From Granulicella sibirica (GTDB taxonomy: Bacteria; Acidobacteriota; Terriglobia; Terriglobales; Acidobacteriaceae), in contig NZ_RDSM01000002.1 in assembly GCF_004115155.1 (NCBI RefSeq), forward strand, positions 496,001 to 560,000: a stretch of 64,000 nucleotides of DNA, in the 5' to 3' direction. Below are positions 55,203 through 63,057 of this stretch, in pieces (position 1 is the stretch's first letter; each line of letters starts with the position of its first letter). Position numbers and translations under genes: made by a program. Below the pieces are notes generated by a model. The model worked only from the letters and a program-made list of their open reading frames with translations. It was not told the origin of the DNA and searched no databases.

Positions 55203-56321
55203 CTAAGCCATCCACAACGCCTGGTTTCTTCCGCCCTCTTTCGCCCGATATAAGGCGGTGTCTGCCCTTTGGAAGATATCTTCCAGTTGATCGGCCTTTC
55301 CCCTGTAGGTTGCGACTCCGACGCTTACTGTGAGACGCATGGGCTCTCCCCCCTGCTTTGAAGCACCCTCGGGCCGCTTCATCAGGAGCTTCTCGATGTT
55401 GATTCTCACCCTCTGCGCCACAATGAGGGCCGCGTCCTGCGAGGCTCCCGGGAGAAGTGCGACAAATTCTTCGCCGCCCCAGCGTCCGAGGATGTCGATG
55501 CCTCGCACCGAGTCCTGCATCTTCTCGACGACGCCGATCAGCATCTCGTCTCCACCGATGTGGCCGAAGCGGTCGTTTATCTGCTTGAAGTGGTCGAGAT
55601 CCATCATCAGAAGCGAGAACGTCGATCCCTTGCGCCGACTCTTATCGATCTCTCGTTCACACCATTCCCGGAAGACGCGCCGGTTGTATATGCGGGTGAG
55701 TGGATCCGTGCTGGCCATTTTCTCCAACTCGGCGCTGAGTTCGGCGGTTGTCATCCAGAAGAAGCCAAAGGCGATCCCCAAGGCGACGGTGATGAAGACG
55801 ACGAAGCTGATCGTCACGAGATCCCCTGCGTAGGGCTGTCGCTGGAACCTGGGAATAAACAGAACGGCAAGGCTGCGGAAGATGTTGACGGCTATAAATC
55901 CGGTAAGGATCGTAGCGCAGAAATACATGGGCATGCGCGCCCTGTCCTTCGCGCCGCGCAGAAGAAGCAGGATGGTCTCGCAAACCTGGATCGAGACGAG
56001 AGCTCCTATCAAAGCGATCCGCATAGCCGGGTGAGGGTGTATAGACGTCATCGCCGCAAAAGCAACTACCTGCGAAGCAAGCAGCGCAACGCCGAGCCTG
56101 GGGAAGAGATTCTTTCTTCCGCTGAGCTCGAGAGCGCCCACGTGCAGGAGAATGAACGAGCCGAGGATGAGCATGTCGGACAAGAGCACGGAACATACTC
56201 TTGGCACGAGCCCGTATAGCATCATGAGCGTGACGCCCGCGCATCCCGCAGCGAACCCTCCGCCCAGCCAGCCGAGTCCTTTAAGCCGCGGGTTACTCCA
56301 TCGCACGACCAGTAGAGCCAC
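55203..56321 (-). CDS. Membrane-bound diguanylate cyclase (GGDEF)
   Basis: 372 residues as read from GTG 56321. Six or so hydrophobic segments (residues about 1-195) precede a GGDEF domain (about 205-370): STDPLTRIYNRRVFREWCE, LLMMDLDHFKQINDRFGHIGGDEML, and the active-site GRWGGEEFVALLP, with the C-terminal RADTALYRAKEGGRNQ. The active GGEEF motif predicts synthesis of cyclic di-GMP. No RxxD inhibitory site is obvious upstream of it. The frame stays open for 36 codons above the GTG and encodes a further hydrophobic stretch (SILLLAFSLLACGSVALL), so the true start may be upstream at a non-standard codon. Convergent with the decaheme gene. Confidence 0.88.
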   Translation of the reverse strand: MALLVVRWSNPRLKGLGWLGGGFAAGCAGVTLMMLYGLVPRVCSVLLSDMLILGSFILLHVGALELSGRKNLFPRLGVALLASQVVAFAAMTSIHPHPAMRIALIGALVSIQVCETILLLLRGAKDRARMPMYFCATILTGFIAVNIFRSLAVLFIPRFQRQPYAGDLVTISFVVFITVALGIAFGFFWMTTAELSAELEKMASTDPLTRIYNRRVFREWCEREIDKSRRKGSTFSLLMMDLDHFKQINDRFGHIGGDEMLIGVVEKMQDSVRGIDILGRWGGEEFVALLPGASQDAALIVAQRVRINIEKLLMKRPEGASKQGGEPMRLTVSVGVATYRGKADQLEDIFQRADTALYRAKEGGRNQALWMA

Positions 56322-56641
56322 GCTCCCGCAGGCGAGAAGCGAGAAGGCGAGCAGTAGGATGCTCGTAGCGTCTATCTTCGAGAGAGTGATTGAGATGGAC
56401 TGCGACGTAGGAACCTGCCTTCCGGCTGCCGCCTAATGCACTGCCGGCGACATCGAGAACATGCGATCATGCACGTCAGCCTATGCTTTCTGGACAGGAG
56501 CGAACATCCGCTTTCCGTGGTATCCACATCCGCTTTCCGGGGGATTGACGAACCGCTCATTTTCCAACGAGGCGATGACATGAGTGACCTCTGTTTCAGT
56601 CTCGCCTGCCCGACTTCGCATCCAAATCCATGTAGCAGGCT
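56322..56641. other. Intergenic region between divergent GGDEF and UdgX-fusion genes
   Basis: About 320 bases. The first roughly 110 bases remain open in the frame of the GGDEF protein (a stop lies at 56433-56435) and may be part of it. The remainder shows no supported gene. Confidence 0.5.
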
Positions 56642-58234
56642 ATGAAGCACATTCTCCTCCAACCCGACTTCCAGGCCTGGCGCGAAGCGGCCCGGCAGGC
56701 ACTTCACGATGGGTATGCTCCCGATCAGCTCGACCTGCAGGATGCGGCGTCCCCAGCTTCGCTCACGTTGTCGCTCGAGGCTGACGAGGCACCCGTCGGC
56801 ACTCCGTTTCCTCATCCCCGGGCATCCAAAACCTTCCTCGAACTTGCAACGTACGCCGCAATTCACCGGGATCCCACTCGCTGGAATCTGCTCTACCGTG
56901 TCCTTTACCGGCTTCAGACCGAGCCAAATCTTCTGAAGATCGAGACCGATTCTGATGTCCTGCAACTCACACGCTTCTCCGCCCAGGTACACCGCGACTT
57001 GCACAAGATGCATGCGTTTGTGCGCTTCCGCAAAGTGCTGCGACCGGGGGAATTGATTCTTCCCGATCCGGAAGCGCGTCCCGTCGTGATTGACGAGCCT
57101 CTCGTTCAGACTGATCCGGCCGATCCATCGCCACACCATCTCGTCCTCGCGACTCCGACACCGTTTGGAGTCGTTAAGACAGAGATTGAGCAGTGCGCAC
57201 CGCCGGATCCTCCGGTCCCCGACGAAGACGAGAACTGCGAGCACTTCATCGCCTGGTACAAGCCCGACCATCGCATCCTTCCGCTTGCAGCACCGTTCTT
57301 TGCCGACCGCTTCTCCATTATGCGCTGGACGATTCTTACTCCCGACGAGAGCGTTTCGTGGAGCCCTGCGACCAGGAAGCTCGTCTTTTCGCCGGGGCTT
57401 CCTCGCGAGTCGGCACCTGCCGAAGACGAATTGGAAGACCTCTGGCGCAGTTATTATGCGAGCATCTTCAACCCGGCCCGCCTCAATCCCGAGGCTATGC
57501 GCTCCGAGATGCCAGTTCGTTACTGGAAGGATCTGCCCGAAGTCAGCCTTCTTCCCACACTCATCACGCAATCCAAGACCAGGGTCGCCACCATGGTCTC
57601 CAGGCAGCAGGAAAAGCCGTCCGCCGAGGCTTTCATACCAGCCGATCACTCTATCCCAAGCCTGCAGGCCGCCCTCCCGAGCTGCAAGGGTTGCGATCTC
57701 TACTGCCATGCCACGCAGGTGGTCCCCGGAACCGGCAACATTCGCAGTAAAATCATGCTCGTTGGTGAGCAGCCGGGAGACCAGGAAGACATGCAGGGGC
57801 TGCCGTTCGTCGGACCGGCGGGCAAGGTGCTTGACCGAGCTCTCAACGAGCTTGGAATGGACCGCTCCGCTCTCTACCTCACGAACGCCGTCAAGCACTT
57901 CAAGTTTGTCCAACGCGGAAAATTCCGGCTGCACCAGAATCCCCGGATGTCCGAAATCATGGCCTGTCGTCCATGGCTTCTCGCAGAGATCGAAGCCATT
58001 GAACCAAAGGTCATCCTATGCCTTGGAGCGAGCGCCTCAAAGTCCCTGCTGGGAGGGACATTTGCCCTGATGCGCGATCATGGCAAACTGATCGAGAGCC
58101 CGTTGTTCGGCAACGTCATGGCGACGATTCATCCCAGCGCTATCCTTCGTGCCAGGGATCACGAGACGGGCGACGAACTATTCCGCTTTCTGAAGGAAGA
58201 TCTGGGCGCTGCTCACAAATACGCGATCGCTTGA
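56642..58234 (+). CDS. DUF4130-like DNA-repair domain fused to UdgX uracil-DNA glycosylase
   Basis: 530 residues. The N-terminal half (about 1-270) follows the DUF4130/TIGR03915 pattern (WREAARQALHDGYAPDQLDL, ATYAAIHRDPTRWNLLYRVLYRL, DLHKMHAFVRFRKV, HFIAWYKPDHRILPLAAPFFADRF). The C-terminal half (about 340-525) is UdgX: KGCDLYCHATQVVPGTG with Fe-S cluster Cys residues, GEQPGDQEDMQGLPFVGPAGKVLDRAL, and the UdgX-specific loop RGKFRLHQNP with His431, the residue that in studied UdgX becomes covalently linked to the abasic site, then HPSAILRA. It would act on uracil in DNA, trapping it covalently. The usual radical-SAM partner gene is not next to it. Confidence 0.9.
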   Translation: MKHILLQPDFQAWREAARQALHDGYAPDQLDLQDAASPASLTLSLEADEAPVGTPFPHPRASKTFLELATYAAIHRDPTRWNLLYRVLYRLQTEPNLLKIETDSDVLQLTRFSAQVHRDLHKMHAFVRFRKVLRPGELILPDPEARPVVIDEPLVQTDPADPSPHHLVLATPTPFGVVKTEIEQCAPPDPPVPDEDENCEHFIAWYKPDHRILPLAAPFFADRFSIMRWTILTPDESVSWSPATRKLVFSPGLPRESAPAEDELEDLWRSYYASIFNPARLNPEAMRSEMPVRYWKDLPEVSLLPTLITQSKTRVATMVSRQQEKPSAEAFIPADHSIPSLQAALPSCKGCDLYCHATQVVPGTGNIRSKIMLVGEQPGDQEDMQGLPFVGPAGKVLDRALNELGMDRSALYLTNAVKHFKFVQRGKFRLHQNPRMSEIMACRPWLLAEIEAIEPKVILCLGASASKSLLGGTFALMRDHGKLIESPLFGNVMATIHPSAILRARDHETGDELFRFLKEDLGAAHKYAIA

Positions 58235-58241
58235 ACGCGAA

Positions 58242-58282
58242 AGGCACCCGCCGAGTCTGATCACAAGACTCAGCGGGTGCCT
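58242..58282. terminator. Hairpin between convergent genes
   Basis: AGGCACCCGC...GCGGGTGCCT extended inside by GAGTCT/AGACTC forms a long, nearly perfect stem with a small bulge, between the UdgX-fusion gene and the convergent secreted-protein gene. No T run follows; a shared terminator is likely. Confidence 0.7.
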
Positions 58283-58300
58283 CAAGCCTCTCCGTCGTGC

Positions 58301-59515
58301 TTACTTGACCGTCACCGTGATTAACTTCGTTGTGCTTCCGAAGTGGTTGTTCGCGACCAGCGTATAGGTAGTTGTCACGGTGGGATGTACTGCCGCCGCT
58401 GTTCCTCGCACCGCGCCGATCTCTGGCGAGAGGACATAGTATGACGAGCCGGTTGCCGCCCAGGTAAGGGTGACCGCAGTACCGCTGGCCACAGCCGCCG
58501 TTGCTGAAGACTTTAATGCTGAGATCACAGGAGAGGTACCCTTCGGGATGGTCGTTGCGATGATGGGCGTTCCCATCGTGACTACCTCGAAGGCCGACGC
58601 AGGAACCGTTCCAAGCTCGTGTAGATCGTCGTTGTTCCAGCGCGAGTCAGGGGTTCCGCTGAGGTAAAGGTTGCTGCCGTTATCCGCCACGATCATTCCA
58701 TACGTCTTAAGCGCGGTAAGGATCACCTTCGTCTGCGGCGTAAAGGTAGAGATGTCGTAGGTGGCCTTCAGTCGCAGGCGGGCTCCCATCGGGAGGAGAT
58801 TCGTCGCAGTATTCGTCGAGGCCCAGTGCGTTGCCGGGGCGACAAAGGCTTTGCGTGAGCTGGCTACCGTGAATCGAAGAGCGTGATTGATCTGGCCGGA
58901 AGCTACCTCGTCATAACGAGCGAGTCCAGGAAAAATCGGGAGCCCCGCCGCATCCGCCGACGTCCATTGGTAGGGACGGCTGTTGTTGTTCGTGATATCC
59001 CACACGGCACCCGAGTCCGCATTCCAGGATCCGTCGCTCTGCAAATAAGAGTCGTCGAGTTCGTAGAGGAAGCAGTTGTCTCGATCGAGAACAAGCACGT
59101 GCCGGTCTCCGGCCGCAGTGCTCGGGTATCCCTCGTAGAGTGTCGAGGCGGGGATCGGCATCGGGCCGGCATCGCTCTCCGATCCATACGCCTGGTAGTT
59201 CACCTTGACCTTGGCTTGTCCGCTGACGACGATATACGGAATACCCATGTAGCTTCCGTCGTACTCTCCTGCTCCGAAATCGGCATGCATCTTGCTCGTC
59301 CCCAGCTTGGCAATGAGAGCGGCTGAATTCGGATCCACTGCCGCGCTTGCCACGCTCTGTCGCCAAGGATCTGTCACTAGGAACGGAATGAAGCCATTGA
59401 GCCCTGCGCCTTGTCCAAGGGTCATGGCAGAGCAGGTGGGAGTAGCCGCCTGTGATGAACCGGTCGATGCTGCGAGGAAGGTCAATGCGAACAATGCTGC
59501 CGCGACTGTCTTCAA
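58301..59515 (-). CDS. Secreted protein with C-terminal Ig-like domain
   Basis: 404 residues from TTG 59515, supported by AAGGGG about 6 bases upstream and a clean signal peptide (MKTVAAALFALTFLAASTGSSQA). Residues about 30-310 are an unrecognised domain with conserved-looking features (FGAGEYDGSYMGIPYIVV, RHVLVLDRDNCFLYELDDSY, GLARYDEVASGQINHALRFTV, LKTYGMIVADNGSNLYLSGTPD), common in acidobacterial and actinobacterial secretomes. Residues about 320-404 are an Ig-like sandwich (ATAAVASGTAVTLTWAATGSSYYVLSPEIG ... TYTLVANNHFGSTTKLITVTV). Function unknown; a surface or polysaccharide-related role is a guess. Confidence 0.75.
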   Translation of the reverse strand: MKTVAAALFALTFLAASTGSSQAATPTCSAMTLGQGAGLNGFIPFLVTDPWRQSVASAAVDPNSAALIAKLGTSKMHADFGAGEYDGSYMGIPYIVVSGQAKVKVNYQAYGSESDAGPMPIPASTLYEGYPSTAAGDRHVLVLDRDNCFLYELDDSYLQSDGSWNADSGAVWDITNNNSRPYQWTSADAAGLPIFPGLARYDEVASGQINHALRFTVASSRKAFVAPATHWASTNTATNLLPMGARLRLKATYDISTFTPQTKVILTALKTYGMIVADNGSNLYLSGTPDSRWNNDDLHELGTVPASAFEVVTMGTPIIATTIPKGTSPVISALKSSATAAVASGTAVTLTWAATGSSYYVLSPEIGAVRGTAAAVHPTVTTTYTLVANNHFGSTTKLITVTVK

Positions 59516-59986
59516 ATGGGCCCCTTGTCTTATGGTAGGTGTGCCTCCGGGCGCAAAACGGTCTGCGAGGAGAATCGTTTGGGTGTTCCCCAGGGATACG
59601 CTTTAGGCTCAATGGCTTGGTTGATGGAGCAAGTGTAAACGGGCTTACTCATTGGGGAAACGGCCCGAAAGTCGTACCGTGGATGCAAGGAAGACACTCA
59701 CACTGCGACCAAGGCAGGCGAAACCGAGGGTTTCAAACTCCGCTGATTGTATTAACTCTACCTCAAGGTTGGGTGCCTTTCCAGGAATGATCGAATCGGT
59801 TTGCGGGGCTCCCATAGCAATTTTCAGAGACTAGAGACCATCGCTCTCTCCTTCATGAATGTCTCGTTTCCTCGCCATTGACAAGGGCGAATATGATAAA
59901 AGGTAGCCGGAGCAAAGCGGCCTTACGGCTTCCACAGGATCGACGCACCGGAAGGACAGGACGCGCAGAAGGAGCAATCCAGCACC
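59516..59986. other. Intergenic region without a supported gene
   Basis: About 470 bases between divergent genes. No credible coding frame, tRNA or known riboswitch consensus is seen. TTGACA occurs at 59878-59883 and TATGAT at 59892-59897, but only 8 bases apart, so they do not form one promoter; TATGAT may serve as a -10 with a weak upstream element for deoC. Confidence 0.5.
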
Positions 59987-60754
59987 ATGACCACACTCTC
60001 AGACCTCACGACTTACGACGCCACGACGTTTGCCCTTCAGGCGCTTTCTTCTCCCGGAAAGCTCGCCGCAACCCTTGACCATACTCTCCTGAAACCGGAA
60101 GCTACGCGCGCCCAGGTGCTTCAGCTCTGCGCTGAAGCCGCTGAACATCGCTTCGCGTGTGCCATGGTCAACCCCTTCTGGGTTGCGACCGCAGCCGCTG
60201 CTCTCGCCGGCACCGGCATTCCCGTCGGCGTTGTGATTGGTTTTCCGCTCGGAGCGAGTCTTTCTGCTTCCAAGCGCGACGAGACCGTGCGCGTTCTGAA
60301 GTACGGTGCGCACGACGTCGATATGGTCCTGAATGTTGGCTTGCTAAAGTCCGGAACCGCCGAAGACTTCGAGCATGTGCAACAGGATATTCGTGGGGTT
60401 GTCGAACTCGCTCACGGTTCTGGAGCCATCGTCAAAGTCATCCTTGAAACCTGCCTGCTGAGCTTCGAGGAAAAGCATCGGGCCGCCGAACTTGCCTTGG
60501 CGGCTGGAGCTGATTTCCTCAAGACGAGCACCGGTTTTTCCACCGGCGGAGCGACCGCGGACGACATCACCCTGCTTCGCAGTCATGCTGGCTCACGCGC
60601 CGGGGTAAAAGCCTCGGGCGGGATTCGTTCCCTCGCTGACGCAACTGCGATGCTTGAAGCGGGAGCGAACCGGATCGGTGCTTCGGCCAGCGTTCGAATC
60701 TTGGCTGAACTCAGGGGACAGGTCTCCAACCAGCCGATTCCCGCAGGCTATTAG
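59987..60754 (+). CDS. deoC: Deoxyribose-phosphate aldolase
   Basis: 255 residues, TIM-barrel class I aldolase. It splits 2-deoxyribose 5-phosphate to acetaldehyde and glyceraldehyde 3-phosphate, linking nucleoside salvage to the glycolytic genes earlier in the window. Landmarks are LAATLDHTLLKPEATRAQV, IGFPLGASLSASKRDE, HDVDMVLNVGLLKSG, IVKVILETCLLS, the Schiff-base Lys in ADFLKTSTGFSTGGAT, and GVKASGGIRSLADATAML. AAGGAG lies about 15 bases before ATG 59987. Ends 13 bases before the convergent cytochrome gene. Confidence 0.96.
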   Translation: MTTLSDLTTYDATTFALQALSSPGKLAATLDHTLLKPEATRAQVLQLCAEAAEHRFACAMVNPFWVATAAAALAGTGIPVGVVIGFPLGASLSASKRDETVRVLKYGAHDVDMVLNVGLLKSGTAEDFEHVQQDIRGVVELAHGSGAIVKVILETCLLSFEEKHRAAELALAAGADFLKTSTGFSTGGATADDITLLRSHAGSRAGVKASGGIRSLADATAMLEAGANRIGASASVRILAELRGQVSNQPIPAGY

Positions 60755-60766
60755 TTGTCTTGCTGC

Positions 60767-62062
60767 TTAGTGCGAAGGAAGAAGCTGGTCGATGCGGAAG
60801 GCAGGGTTTTGCTTCTCGTCACCTTGAGCTACGGCTACCTGGTGGGGCTTTACCTCGTGGTATTCGTGGCAGAGATAGCAGCCCGATTCAGCGTGTCCGG
60901 TGCTTAGGACCGGACCCTGAGGGTGGCTCTCGCCGTCGTGACAGCGCTGGCAGGTGGCGATTTTGGGCAGCAGGAGGTCTTTGCCGCTTGTGCTCTTGAG
61001 GGCGTCAGCGTGGCATTCCTCGCACTGGACGGCGCTGTGGGCGGTGTGGCTGAAGAGCGCGGCGGAGAAGAAGCGGTCCGGCTGCTTCGACGGTGTGACA
61101 GCTGGGGTGGGGAAGACCGCGTTCGTCATGTGGGGGAACATCTCGACGCCAGCGACGGTGTGGCAGAGGGCGCACTTCTCGCGGAAGAGAATGGTCTCGG
61201 CTTTGTTGAGGGCTTCACCGTCGTTGGGGTGAAGGATGGCTTCCTTGGTGCGGACAAAGGCAAGCGCTTCTGCGGAGGTAGTGTGCGGAGCTTGTTCTGC
61301 AGTAGCTTTGTCGAACTCGAGTGAGTGGCAGGAGCGGCAGGAGTTCTCGAAGCTGACCGGAGCCATGATGCCGGAGTGAGCGGTGTCGCGCCCCTTGGCG
61401 TCTTCGATCTGGTGACAGCTTGCGCACTTGAGAGTGACCGGGCCCTTGCCCGGAGGTCCGCTGAGGCCCTGCTTGAGATGGTCGGCGTGGTTGAACTTGA
61501 GGCCGAAGGCGGCCTCCTTCACTTCCATCGAGGCGAGACGCAGGGGACGGAAATCGGGGTGGCCCTTGGTGAAGCTATCGATGTGCGCCGCGACCGAGGG
61601 GATGCCCTTGCTGACTTCGAGGTTGGCGTGGCATTGGGTGCAGCCCTTGTTCGGGCTGGCGGCAAGATGCATGGATCCAACGTGCTCGATGTGGCAGGAG
61701 CTACAGGGTTGAGTGACTTTCGTTAGGTCGGCATGATGCGGGCCGGACTGGTGGCAGCTCTGACAGGCCGAGTCTGGGACGTGGCGGCGGTTGCCGATGA
61801 CGGGGACCCATCCCGCTCCGCTGACGACGGGGATGTGACAGACCTCGCACTTCTGGCCGAAGACGGCATGCGAGTTGGAGATGGGGCCGGCGGAGAAGGC
61901 GTTTGCACTGCGGAAGCCGGAGATGCTGACCCACAGGACAGCCAGAACGAGGGCACCGGCGGCGAGGTACCACTGCCAGAGCCGGATGGGCGAGCCCTTC
62001 TTGAAGTAGTCGAGGTCGTGCCGCTTTGCGACGGATTTTGTAGTGCGTTTACGGATCGCCAA
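60767..62062 (-). CDS. Membrane-anchored decaheme c-type cytochrome
   Basis: 431 residues with one N-terminal membrane helix (about 29-48, LWQWYLAAGALVLAVLWVSI). Ten CXXCH sites are seen: CEVCH, CQSCH, CSSCH, CTQCH, CASCH, CRSCH, CALCH, CEECH, CQRCH and CYLCH, with many other His as possible axial ligands (for example FNHADH, LFSHTAH). It is the third gene of a minus-strand group after the ferredoxin fusion (63058) and the b-type membrane protein (62123; 60-bp gap). It probably passes electrons from the membrane partner to periplasmic acceptors, or the reverse. Confidence 0.92.
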   Translation of the reverse strand: MAIRKRTTKSVAKRHDLDYFKKGSPIRLWQWYLAAGALVLAVLWVSISGFRSANAFSAGPISNSHAVFGQKCEVCHIPVVSGAGWVPVIGNRRHVPDSACQSCHQSGPHHADLTKVTQPCSSCHIEHVGSMHLAASPNKGCTQCHANLEVSKGIPSVAAHIDSFTKGHPDFRPLRLASMEVKEAAFGLKFNHADHLKQGLSGPPGKGPVTLKCASCHQIEDAKGRDTAHSGIMAPVSFENSCRSCHSLEFDKATAEQAPHTTSAEALAFVRTKEAILHPNDGEALNKAETILFREKCALCHTVAGVEMFPHMTNAVFPTPAVTPSKQPDRFFSAALFSHTAHSAVQCEECHADALKSTSGKDLLLPKIATCQRCHDGESHPQGPVLSTGHAESGCYLCHEYHEVKPHQVAVAQGDEKQNPAFRIDQLLPSH

Positions 62063-62122
62063 AGCGGACTCCTTCCTTTCGTGATTGGGGCTGACCTACC
62101 GTAACTGCGTCTATCGGAAGCG

Positions 62123-63004
62123 CTAATAGCGGAGTGCGACGACAGCGTGGATGAAACCGAGCAAAAGAAGCGCGGCGGAGAGGGGCAGGTGGCAGAGGAG
62201 CCAGCCATGGAGCAGGTGGTGGAGACGGAGTTGGTGGTCGAGCTGACGTTTTTCTTCGGTGACATCCTGGACGGCGGTGATGGGTTCCCAGGCGGTCTGG
62301 GGAAAGAGCTTGCGATAGTTGTCGAACTCTTCGGCGGCTCGCGTCCGGTTGTACATCGTCATCTTGACGGCCTGGGGACGGTCGGCGGCTAGATAGGGGC
62401 GGATCTCGGCTTCAAAGAAGAGGTTGAAGGCCGCGACCTCTTCACCGAGCTCGGGGACGGTAAGCATTGTCAGGACGACGGTGGCTCCGGCACCACGGGC
62501 GGGGGCGAGCATGTCGGTGACGTTGGTGACGTGGACTTCGGCTTCCTTGACGAGTTGTTCGCGAATGACGCCAATCTGGTCGTAGATAGTCTCGTAGGGG
62601 ACTTCCCGGAACATCTTCGAAGGCAGCGTGTGCTGGAGGTACGCGCCGTAGACACCGCTGAGAACGACGACGATGGTGAGAGTGAAGAGGATGAATGCGA
62701 GCAGACCGCGAGCGTGGAAGGCGGCGTGGAAGAGCATCATGGGCAGGGCGAGGAAGCCGAGCCAGAGATGGGCCTTGAGCCATAGATAGCTGCGTCCGAT
62801 ACGGATGACAGGGAAGCGCTTGCGCACGCTGAGGAGGGCGGCGAAGACCATCAGGCCAAGTGTGATGACGCCGAAGGTGATGCCGATGCCGGTTCCACCG
62901 CGTGGTGTGACGGTGGTGGCATAGGGCACGTAGACGATCGTCGAGAGGACGATAGCGCCGACAGTGAACCAGAGCCACGGCTTGTGGGTCTTGTCTATGC
63001 GCAC
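62123..63004 (-). CDS. Cytochrome b-like integral membrane protein
   Basis: 293 residues, five predicted helices: about 10-30, 42-62, 78-97, 103-124 and 265-290. Conserved-looking His lie in helices 3 and 5 (KAHLWLGFLALPMMLFHAAFHARG and LHGWLLCHLPLSAALLLLGFIHAV) and could ligate two hemes b near the two membrane faces, as in cytochrome b561-type subunits. Residues about 130-260 form a soluble helical insert, unusual for that family. Neighbours are a decaheme cytochrome and an Fe-S/cNMP-binding fusion, so a quinone-linked electron-transfer complex is likely. Confidence 0.72.
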   Translation of the reverse strand: MRIDKTHKPWLWFTVGAIVLSTIVYVPYATTVTPRGGTGIGITFGVITLGLMVFAALLSVRKRFPVIRIGRSYLWLKAHLWLGFLALPMMLFHAAFHARGLLAFILFTLTIVVVLSGVYGAYLQHTLPSKMFREVPYETIYDQIGVIREQLVKEAEVHVTNVTDMLAPARGAGATVVLTMLTVPELGEEVAAFNLFFEAEIRPYLAADRPQAVKMTMYNRTRAAEEFDNYRKLFPQTAWEPITAVQDVTEEKRQLDHQLRLHHLLHGWLLCHLPLSAALLLLGFIHAVVALRY

Positions 63005-63057
63005 GTGGACCTCACGAGGCGCGCGACTCTATTTCCGGACGTTTGCGGGAGCCGCAT

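Noticed and set aside
56372-57934. 520-codon minus-strand open frame opposite the UdgX-fusion gene
   Set aside because: It shows no family features, while the plus-strand frame encodes clear UdgX motifs.
59516-59700. Possible riboswitch leader for the secreted protein at 58301
   Set aside because: GC-rich segments with some complementarity were seen, but no known aptamer consensus could be matched.
59878-59897. TTGACA and TATGAT as a deoC promoter
   Set aside because: The two boxes are only 8 bases apart, far from the 16-18 needed.
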